Shown here in pieces: positions 1 to 6,089 of a DNA stretch of 35,417 nt. The DNA is taken from assembly GCA_046758865.1 (NCBI GenBank), contig JBHIBD010000019.1, forward strand, positions 1-35,417, given 5' to 3'. Numbering within the stretch: position 1 is the stretch's first letter; the number at the start of each line of letters is the position of its first letter. The translations under genes were made by a program, and so were the position numbers. Source of the DNA: JBHIBD01 sp046758865 (GTDB lineage: Bacteria > Planctomycetota > Brocadiia > Brocadiales > Bathyanammoxibiaceae). The notes under the pieces were generated by a model. It did not search any database. It saw nothing but the letters and a program-made list of their open reading frames with translations, and had not been told where the DNA came from.

Positions 1-1256
1 AGCTGACGGCCCGCCCTTACCGTCCGCCGCTCCTCCTCTGTGATGACGATGGCGCTGCCCCTTATGGCAGTGACGATGAGGATGTCGTCAAGGACCTTTA
101 TATCCGTTTCTGTGCCTTTACCATTTACGCCCCCTTTTCTATCCCCTTCTATGGTTACTAGCCCGCTGGGGGTGTTTACGTCAAAGGTGTCGCCCTTGCC
201 CTGTATGCTCACCAGTATTTCGCCGTTTTGGAGCTTTAGGGCCCTTTTACCCGTTACTGTCAGACTCGACTCCTGGTTTACGTAGATGTGTGCCCCGCCC
301 GCAAGTGAGAGGGTGGCACGGGAGTCCCCACCCGTTCGCAGTTCAGTGCCCTTGTGGAGGCTGCGGAAGGATTCGTCTCTCGAGGTCGAGAGGGTTACAA
401 TACCATGCCTGGAATCAATCCTGCCCACCTCTGGCATGGTTAAGTATGCGTAGAGGCCAAATATGGCCAGGAGCACTGCCCCGGCGATTCCTGCAGCGTA
501 CATAATGGCCGTCTTTGATGGTCTCACCAGCAGGATTCCCAGCTCATACAGCCCCAGCATGGGTATCGCAGTGGACATCTGGCTAAAGGGGTCGGGTGGG
601 GTAATGATGGCGGCCATGATGAAGACACCCAGCAGGATGTACGTGCGGTACGTGACGTAGTCCTCTGCACGGCAGACCCCCACCCTTGCAAGGAGCAGCA
701 TTACCAGCGGTATCTGAAAGACTACCCCCAGCGCAAGGGTGAGGAGGAAGACGAGGGTGATATACTGTGACATGGTGATGACAGGCTCTATCCCGGGCCC
801 CAGTATATTTATCAGGAAGTACAGGCAGAGAGGGATGAGAAAGAAGTAGCCGAACAGTGCTCCCGCCACAAACGCCACGAAGGACATGGGGAGAAAAATC
901 TTTACGTATCTGCGCTCGTGCGCATAGAGTCCTACCGCCACAAAGCTCCAGGCCTGATAAACAATGACTGGGTAGGCCAAGAATAGGGCGCCAATAAGGC
1001 AGAGTTTTATATAGGCAAAGAACCCTTCCTGATAGCTAAGGACCTTTAGGGTTATGGGAAGTCCCAGCTTTTCCATCGTGAGGCTGTGGGGCCTGCTGGC
1101 AATCCAGAGGATGTCGGCCTTGAATATCCAGCACACGATAAAGCAGGCAAGTATACACAAGATGCACAGGATGATACGCGCACGAAGTTCCTCGAGGTGC
1201 TCACCTATGGTAAACCGCCGTTCTACTGCTTCTGTTTCGACCCCTCTTGTGGGCAT
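1..1256 (-). CDS. tatC: Twin-arginine translocase TatC fused to a FecR-like domain (3' end outside window)
   Basis: TatC is the membrane receptor subunit of the Tat system, which exports folded twin-arginine proteins. I read 418 codons from the reverse complement; the stop lies beyond the left edge. The TatC core (about residues 15-240) has the opening motif HLEELRARI (20-28), six hydrophobic stretches and the family motif TPPDPFSQ near residue 215. Unusually, a seventh hydrophobic segment follows (about 243-266), then about 150 residues with a FecR-like beta-rich pattern: a LRTGGDSRATLSL stretch, FDVNTPSG, and a closing TVRAG. TatC normally ends in the cytoplasm after helix six, so a seventh helix would place the FecR part outside; this is inference. 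The start is the ATG directly preceded by an in-frame TAA, with only a weak AAGAGA upstream. It is divergent from ribH. A Tat substrate (DUF362 protein) lies 3.3 kb away. Confidence 0.88.
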   Translation of the reverse strand, partial: MPTRGVETEAVERRFTIGEHLEELRARIILCILCILACFIVCWIFKADILWIASRPHSLTMEKLGLPITLKVLSYQEGFFAYIKLCLIGALFLAYPVIVYQAWSFVAVGLYAHERRYVKIFLPMSFVAFVAGALFGYFFLIPLCLYFLINILGPGIEPVITMSQYITLVFLLTLALGVVFQIPLVMLLLARVGVCRAEDYVTYRTYILLGVFIMAAIITPPDPFSQMSTAIPMLGLYELGILLVRPSKTAIMYAAGIAGAVLLAIFGLYAYLTMPEVGRIDSRHGIVTLSTSRDESFRSLHKGTELRTGGDSRATLSLAGGAHIYVNQESSLTVTGKRALKLQNGEILVSIQGKGDTFDVNTPSGLVTIEGDRKGGVNGKGTETDIKVLDDILIVTAIRGSAIVITEEERRTVRAGRQ

Positions 1257-1337
1257 TTATATATCTCTTTTATATAAAAAGGGTTAGTTTTGTTATAATA
1301 ATATAGTCAGGGATAAATTACAAGTACTTGAAATGCC

Positions 1338-1366
1338 TTGAAATAGTGGCCTTTTTGTGGTACTTT
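1338..1366 (+). promoter_or_regulatory. Candidate sigma-70-type promoter for ribH-nusB-ftsY
   Basis: A -35-like TTGAAA (1338-1343) and a -10-like TACTTT (1361-1366) are separated by 17 bases. They lie 68 bases before the ribH start in the A+T-rich spacer between divergent tatC and ribH. A second TATAAT-like sequence lies at 1294-1299 without a clear -35 partner. Assigned by eye only. Confidence 0.35.
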
Positions 1367-1434
1367 TAGTCAAGAATTTATCAAGAAATCCTTCCTCTGT
1401 TCCCCTAAGAATGTGAGATAGAAGGAGTAAGCCC

Positions 1435-1917
1435 ATGGGCGAGACATATCAAGGTGACCTAACCGGCACTGGAAAGGTTTTCTGTCTGGTTGTGAGTCGG
1501 TTTAACGAATTTATTACCCGAAAACTCCTGGAGGGTGCACAGGACTGCCTTCTTAGGCACGGTGTAAAGGAGGATGACATAGACGTCTGCTGGGTCCCAG
1601 GCTCCTTTGAGATCCCATCGGCTGCCTTGTTGCTTGCCAGGACCAAGCGGTATAACGCCATTGTTTGTCTTGGCGCCGTACTTCGCGGCCAGACGCCACA
1701 CTTTGAATATGTCGCCAGTGAGGCGTCAAAGGGTATAGCCCAGGTGGGGCTTGAGACAGGTGTTCCCACCCTCTTTGGTGTTATCACCGCAGAGACCCTG
1801 GAGCATGCCGTGGACCGTGCAGGCACCCGTAGCGGCAACCGCGGCGCAGAGGCCGCAAAGGACGCCATAGAGATGGCAAATCTATTTGAACGTCTGGGAT
1901 CAATAAAAAAGAAGTAG
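1435..1917 (+). CDS. ribH: 6,7-dimethyl-8-ribityllumazine synthase
   Basis: This enzyme condenses 5-amino-6-ribitylamino-uracil with 3,4-dihydroxy-2-butanone 4-phosphate, the penultimate step of riboflavin synthesis in the cytoplasm. The 160-residue length is typical of the family. Recognisable motifs are SRFNEFI near the N-terminus, the substrate loop VPGSFEIP, GAVLRGQTPHFEYV with the catalytic histidine, and the phosphate-binding GNRGAEAA near the C-terminus. The ATG follows a good ribosome-binding site (AGAAGGAG). The nusB-PHP gene starts 11 bases after the stop, so the two are probably co-transcribed. ribH next to nusB is a common bacterial arrangement. No FMN riboswitch is visible upstream. 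Confidence 0.97.
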   Translation: MGETYQGDLTGTGKVFCLVVSRFNEFITRKLLEGAQDCLLRHGVKEDDIDVCWVPGSFEIPSAALLLARTKRYNAIVCLGAVLRGQTPHFEYVASEASKGIAQVGLETGVPTLFGVITAETLEHAVDRAGTRSGNRGAEAAKDAIEMANLFERLGSIKKK

Positions 1918-1928
1918 GTTCTGTAGAT

Positions 1929-3227
1929 ATGAGAAAAAGGACACGGGCCAGGGAGTTGGCACTCCAGGCCCTATATCAGATAGAGGTACGCGGGCAAGAT
2001 ACCTTAAAGGACGCCCTTTCCTTTTGTGCCAGCAGGGCATGGGACGAGGAGGTTGCACAGTTTGCATCCGAACTGGTGAAAGGCTGCCAGAGCTTCAGAA
2101 ATGAAATAGATAAAGAGATTACCTCTGCCGTTGAGAATTGGGAGCTTCCACGCATGGTCACTGTAGACCGCTGCATCCTGCGCCTGGCGGTCTATGAACT
2201 CCTCTTCAGAAGCGATATACCCCCTAAAGTATCCGTCAACGAGGCAATAGAGCTCGCCAAAAAATACAGTACGGAGAACTCCGGTACGTTCGTAAACGGT
2301 ATACTGGACAAGGTCTACGCTAGTCGTGATAGTAAGAGGTCAAAGGTGGGCAAAATGGAGTTGGGAGGGCTTCTCGTTGAAGATTACGGTGAAGCGGACC
2401 TGCACATCCACACCATATGTTCTGACGGCACATTTTCCCCTGAAGAGGTGGTTGAGGAAGCGGCCCGTATAGGCCTTAAGACGGTGGCCATAACTGACCA
2501 CGACACCATAGAAGGTGTGCGGCCTGCCTATAGGGAGGGCCTCCAGAGGGGTGTCCATGTAATACCTGGCGTGGAGCTGTCGGGCTACTTCCACCCATTT
2601 GAGATACACATACTCGGCCTATTTATCGATATTGAGGATAAAAACCTGGTGGAGACGCTTAGTCAACTGTACAGTGCCAGGGTGGCCAGGGTGTCGGCCA
2701 TTGTGGAGAAACTAAGAGGGCTTAATGTAAATATTGAAACGGAAGAGGTCCTTAATCTGGCTGGCAGTAGTCCACCTGGAAGGATGCACATAGCAGAAGT
2801 ACTAACAAAACACGGGTATTGCGGGTACATTACAGAGGCCTTCAGCAGGTATATTGGGGATAATAGTCTTGCGTATGTACCTAAAAAGAGCCTCACGCCC
2901 CAGCAGGCAATAGAACTCATACATGGAGCTGGAGGGGTGTCAGTCTATACCCACCCAGAACTTACAGGAAGAGATGACCTTATACCCCTTCTTGTGGAGA
3001 GCGGCATACAAGCCATCGAAGCATATTACCCCTCGCACACACCAGAGATGGTAGAAGAATATCTCCGTGTCGCAAAGAAGTACGACTTGGCAGTGGCTGG
3101 AGGTTCTGACTTCCACGGACTGAGGAAACCCAACATACCCCTGGGCATAGTAAGAGTTCCCAATGAAACAGTGCTCACCCTGAGGGAGCGATGTAAGCAG
3201 AGAAGAGATGTTGTAACCGCTATGTGA
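1929..3227 (+). CDS. nusB: NusB antitermination factor fused to a PHP-domain phosphoesterase
   Basis: One uninterrupted 432-codon frame carries two normally separate proteins. Residues about 1-135 are NusB, the transcription antitermination factor acting with NusE on rRNA operons: RARELALQALYQIE at the start, then PKVSVNEAIELAKKYS and FVNGILDKV. Residues about 150-432 are a PHP-domain metal phosphoesterase of the YciV/RNase AM type (hydrolysis of 5' ends or nucleoside 3',5'-bisphosphates). The metal motifs are DLHIHTICSDGT, TDHDT, PGVEL, THPELTG and GGSDFHG. A methionine at about residue 143 (MELGGLL) follows a G-rich stretch and could allow internal initiation of a free PHP protein. The neighbours are ribH (11 bases upstream) and ftsY (22 bases downstream). 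The fusion is seen directly; the activity of each half is inferred from family motifs. Confidence 0.93.
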   Translation: MRKRTRARELALQALYQIEVRGQDTLKDALSFCASRAWDEEVAQFASELVKGCQSFRNEIDKEITSAVENWELPRMVTVDRCILRLAVYELLFRSDIPPKVSVNEAIELAKKYSTENSGTFVNGILDKVYASRDSKRSKVGKMELGGLLVEDYGEADLHIHTICSDGTFSPEEVVEEAARIGLKTVAITDHDTIEGVRPAYREGLQRGVHVIPGVELSGYFHPFEIHILGLFIDIEDKNLVETLSQLYSARVARVSAIVEKLRGLNVNIETEEVLNLAGSSPPGRMHIAEVLTKHGYCGYITEAFSRYIGDNSLAYVPKKSLTPQQAIELIHGAGGVSVYTHPELTGRDDLIPLLVESGIQAIEAYYPSHTPEMVEEYLRVAKKYDLAVAGGSDFHGLRKPNIPLGIVRVPNETVLTLRERCKQRRDVVTAM

Positions 3228-3249
3228 TGAGGAGTAGGGAGGTAGTTTT

Positions 3250-4458
3250 ATGGTATTCGACTATTTAAAGGAACTTGCAGGTCTGGGAGAGGAAAAAAAG
3301 GAGGTCAAGGAAGGCCGCGAGAAAGGGGTTAAAGAGGGAGTTCCGGAAGACATAAAGAAAGAGACTGAGGCAACAATTACAGAAGAACCAGGAGAAGGGC
3401 CTAAAAAGACAAAAGAGAAGGAAGCCGGAGGAGCGATAGCAGAAGAGCCAAAGAAAGGGGCTGCCGAGGCCGTAGAGTCAGCAAGAGAAGAGAAGGACGA
3501 GGCCAAACCCGCACCGTCCCTTGCCTCCTGGCTTTCCCTGGACTCATGGATTGACCTGGATGAACTCAAGAAAGGCCTCCAGAAGACCAGAGTCCGTATT
3601 GAAAGTAATCTGCATGGTCTCCTCTCTACCGAACAGGGATTAAGTGAGGATGTCCTAGAAGAGCTAGAGGCAGCTCTTGTAGAGGCGGACATGGGTGTAA
3701 GGCCCGTGACCCGACTTATTGGGGAGTTGCGAAGCGCCTGGGAGGCAAGAGAGGTTACCGATACTACCGGAATGAAGGAGTTTCTTAAGACAAGGCTTAA
3801 GGAGCGCCTTAAGGATAGTGGGCAAGAATTACACATGGCCCCGACCCCCCCCACCGTCATAATGGTAGCCGGGGTAAACGGCAGTGGGAAGACAACATCA
3901 ATTGCAAAGCTAGGAAACATGTTTATCAAGGAGGGGCAGAAGGTGTTACTAGCGGCCGGGGACACGTTCAGGGCTGCTGCCACAGAACAGTTAGAGATAT
4001 GGTCTGGTCGCATTGGTGCACAGATTGTAAAACACGGTGAGAGCGCCGACCCTGCTGCAGTGGCCTACGATGCCATCGAGGCGGCCATTGCAAGGGGCAT
4101 GGACGTAGTGATAGTAGACACCGCTGGAAGACTCCATACAAAGCAGAATCTCATGCAGGAACTCGGCAAGATAAAAAGGGTTATCGCAAAGAGGGTGGAA
4201 AACGCACCACACGAGGTATTGATGGTTCTGGACGCAACGACGGGCCAGAATGCCATCTCCCAGGCAAAGCTCTTTAAGGAGGCCATTGACATTACGGGCC
4301 TCTTCCTGGCAAAGCTCGATGGCACTGCCAAGGGCGGTATAGTTATTGGCATGCAGGATGAGGTAAAGATACCTGTAAAGTTCATAGGCCTGGGGGAAAG
4401 GGCCGAAGACATACAGAAGTTTGACCCAGACAAGTTTATAGACGCACTTTTTGACTGA
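3250..4458 (+). CDS. ftsY: Signal recognition particle receptor FtsY
   Basis: FtsY is the SRP receptor GTPase that pairs with Ffh to deliver nascent membrane proteins to the Sec translocon. The 402-residue protein has a charged Lys/Glu-rich N-terminal segment (about 14-90, the membrane-associating A region), a helical N domain (about 105-190) and the GTPase (G) domain. The latter shows GVNGSGKTT near residue 208, DTAGRLH, the guanine-specificity motif AKLDG, and the FtsY-type ending FIGLGERAEDIQKFDP. The start has a strong ribosome-binding site (AGGGAGG). It follows nusB-PHP closely in the same operon. The length and all G motifs are intact. Confidence 0.97.
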   Translation: MVFDYLKELAGLGEEKKEVKEGREKGVKEGVPEDIKKETEATITEEPGEGPKKTKEKEAGGAIAEEPKKGAAEAVESAREEKDEAKPAPSLASWLSLDSWIDLDELKKGLQKTRVRIESNLHGLLSTEQGLSEDVLEELEAALVEADMGVRPVTRLIGELRSAWEAREVTDTTGMKEFLKTRLKERLKDSGQELHMAPTPPTVIMVAGVNGSGKTTSIAKLGNMFIKEGQKVLLAAGDTFRAAATEQLEIWSGRIGAQIVKHGESADPAAVAYDAIEAAIARGMDVVIVDTAGRLHTKQNLMQELGKIKRVIAKRVENAPHEVLMVLDATTGQNAISQAKLFKEAIDITGLFLAKLDGTAKGGIVIGMQDEVKIPVKFIGLGERAEDIQKFDPDKFIDALFD

Positions 4459-4535
4459 AGCAAGGTATATTTTCTATCTAAGCACTGCTTACCTGCCGGA
4501 TGGCATATAGTTCCTGCACACGTATGTAGATTGCA

Positions 4536-5525
4536 ATGGGTAAAGACATCTCGAGAAGGACCTTCCTTAAGGCAGCCGTAGGGACGGGAATGGGCCTCTA
4601 CGGCCTGTCCTATCTTAGCACATTTCATAAGACCAAGAGGCCCCTTAAAAAATTTAAGGAAAGCAGGCTGAAGAGGGATACAGTCGTAGTCCACAGTTCT
4701 AATACCGACGGGAGGGACGAGGCAGAGGTCCTCCGGGAGATGACCACTAAGGCCCTAACAGCACTGGGAGGTATGGAGAAGTTAGTATCCAGGGGCGATA
4801 GGGTGGTAATCAAGCCCAATATTTCCTGGAATAGGGCACCCAAGTTCGCCGCAAATACCAACCCCCATCTGGTAGCGGCCCTGGTAAGTTCATGCCTTGA
4901 TGCAGGCGCGTCGAGGGTCAGGGTGATGGACAACACCTGCTCCAGTAACCCTAAGCCCTCTTACAAGATTAGCGGTATCGAGGAGGCTGCAAAACGCTCA
5001 GGGGCGGAGGTGGCCTATGTTGATGGCTCACGCTTCCGGGAGCTTCCCATCCCTGGCGGCAAGGTCTTAAAATCGTGGGCATTTAATGACGCCTTTGTGC
5101 TCGAAGATGAGGTGGACGTCCTGATAAATGTCCCCATAGCAAAGCACCACAGCACCTCACGCCTTACAATGGCCCTCAAGAACACCATGGGAATGGTGGG
5201 ATGGGACAGGGGCAGACTGCACAAGGACATACACCCAAAGATAGCAGACCTTAACAGGGTGGTGAAGGTTGACCTCACTGTGCTTGATGCCTATAGGGTC
5301 CTCAGGCGCCATGGCCCCACGGGTGGGAGACTCGATGACGTGGATAACTCTCTTGATGGGGCAAGAAGGATAGTGGTGAGCACCGACCCCGTAGCCGTAG
5401 ATTCCTACGGCGCAACCCTCTTCGGTATGCGAGGTGAGGACGTGGGTTTCATCAGAGAGGCACATGAGGCCGGCCTTGGTGAGATAGACTATAAACTCCG
5501 GGGGTTTGAGGAAATTACTGTATAG
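4536..5525 (+). CDS. Tat-exported DUF362-family protein
   Basis: DUF362 proteins are of uncertain function, often occurring beside ferredoxin-type iron-sulfur proteins. The 329-residue protein opens with a twin-arginine signal, RRTFLK at residues 7-12 followed by a hydrophobic stretch to about residue 27, so export by the Tat system is predicted. The mature part (about 48-320) has DUF362 features: VVIKPNISWNR, the NPHLVAALV helix, DVLINVPIAKHHS and LKNTMGMVGW, and a late STDPVAVDSYG. It starts 77 bases after ftsY with a weak ribosome-binding site. The next intact gene is a polyferredoxin, so the pair may form an extracytoplasmic redox module. That pairing is inference; family membership is well supported. 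Confidence 0.88.
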   Translation: MGKDISRRTFLKAAVGTGMGLYGLSYLSTFHKTKRPLKKFKESRLKRDTVVVHSSNTDGRDEAEVLREMTTKALTALGGMEKLVSRGDRVVIKPNISWNRAPKFAANTNPHLVAALVSSCLDAGASRVRVMDNTCSSNPKPSYKISGIEEAAKRSGAEVAYVDGSRFRELPIPGGKVLKSWAFNDAFVLEDEVDVLINVPIAKHHSTSRLTMALKNTMGMVGWDRGRLHKDIHPKIADLNRVVKVDLTVLDAYRVLRRHGPTGGRLDDVDNSLDGARRIVVSTDPVAVDSYGATLFGMRGEDVGFIREAHEAGLGEIDYKLRGFEEITV

Positions 5526-5556
5526 CGGGACCGCAAGAATTGCTCTAATGTCCTAT

Positions 5557-5651
5557 GTCATTCTGAGCGTGTGGTGTGTAGCGTGGCAGCTTGCTGCCAC
5601 GTTAACGTGCGAGCAAGCTCGCACGCTACATTAAAATGACAATTGTGCAGG
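5557..5651 (+). repeat. 95-bp palindromic repeat, copy A (MITE/REP-like)
   Basis: This copy matches the reverse complement of 35153-35247 at 94 of 95 bases. It is bounded on one side by GTCATT and near the other by AATGAC, an inverted terminal motif. Inside are two perfect 8-bp hairpins, GTGGCAGC-TT-GCTGCCAC and GTGCGAGC-AA-GCTCGCAC. They are flanked by inverted TGTAGCGT and ACGCTACA and separated by GTTAAC-type sequence. No transposase is encoded. Confidence 0.93.
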
Positions 5652-5677
5652 ATTGTAGGGTACGTCTCGACGCACCT
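5652..5677 (+). repeat. Short GTAGGGT hairpin repeat, copy 1
   Basis: ATTGTAGGGT followed by ACGTCTCGACGCACC forms a near-perfect hairpin (GGTACGTC against GACGCACC, one mismatch). It directly abuts copy A of the 95-bp repeat. A related sequence is at 35385-35408. Confidence 0.5.
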
Positions 5678-5686
5678 TTAGGGCCT

Positions 5687-5844
5687 CAACGAAGTAGAAC
5701 TTCGTTGTCTACCGTCGGCCTGCGAATGTTTCTGGTAGACAACGACCTTCATGGTCGTTGATTTAATGAAGTTTTTGTAGCGTCCGATCTCCGTATCGGA
5801 CGACCTGATAGGCACACGTCTGGTGCGGAGACCAGACGCTACAA
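5687..5844. repeat. Two compound palindromic elements
   Basis: The first (5687-5760) has two perfect hairpins, CAACGAAGT-AGA-ACTTCGTTG and CAACGACC-TTCAT-GGTCGTTG. Inner inverted arms TTGTCTACC (5705-5713) and GGTAGACAA (5734-5742) join them. The second (5775-5844) has outer inverted arms TTGTAGCG and CGCTACAA around hairpins CGTCCGAT/ATCGGACG and CGTCTGGT/ACCAGACG. This gives the same layout (outer arms, two hairpins) and the same outer arm core as the 95-bp repeat, although the hairpin sequences differ. No gene is credible across this stretch. Confidence 0.75.
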
Positions 5845-5882
5845 CTACAACTATAATCTCTGATCGCCTTAGGAGGTACGCC

Positions 5883-6048
5883 ATGTTATGGAAAATCCAA
5901 GGCAAAGGGTTGCATAAAATAGAAGATACAAACTCCTAGTTATCTTTGCATTAAAGATGACCGTGTAAGAATAGGGGTAAAAAAGGATTTCAACCTGGAA
6001 AATCCCGAATTACTTGAGTTTCTTGGAGAATGTTATAACTCATTTTGA
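5883..6048 (+). pseudogene. Possible remnant of a small frameshifted gene
   Basis: An excellent ribosome-binding site (AGGAGGTACGCC) precedes an ATG whose frame stops after only 18 codons (TAG at 5937). A second frame then stays open to TGA at 6046 and reads like protein (RIGVKKDFNLENPELLEFLG). One frameshift near 5920-5940 would join them into a protein of about 55 residues. I do not recognise the product. It could also be an intact 18-residue ORF plus chance. Confidence 0.3.
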
Positions 6049-6089
6049 GGTGATATTCTTCATAACAAATAATTCCCCATTTCTATAAG

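Noticed and set aside
1449..1868. Long minus-strand open frame opposite ribH
   Set aside because: It is the shadow of a well-conserved gene, with no ribosome-binding site and no recognisable motif. The same holds for the long opposite-strand frames over ftsY, pnp, nrdJ and the TPR gene.
5678..5905. Minus-strand open frame of 75 codons
   Set aside because: It runs across perfect palindromes and its translation is low-complexity; it has no coding character.
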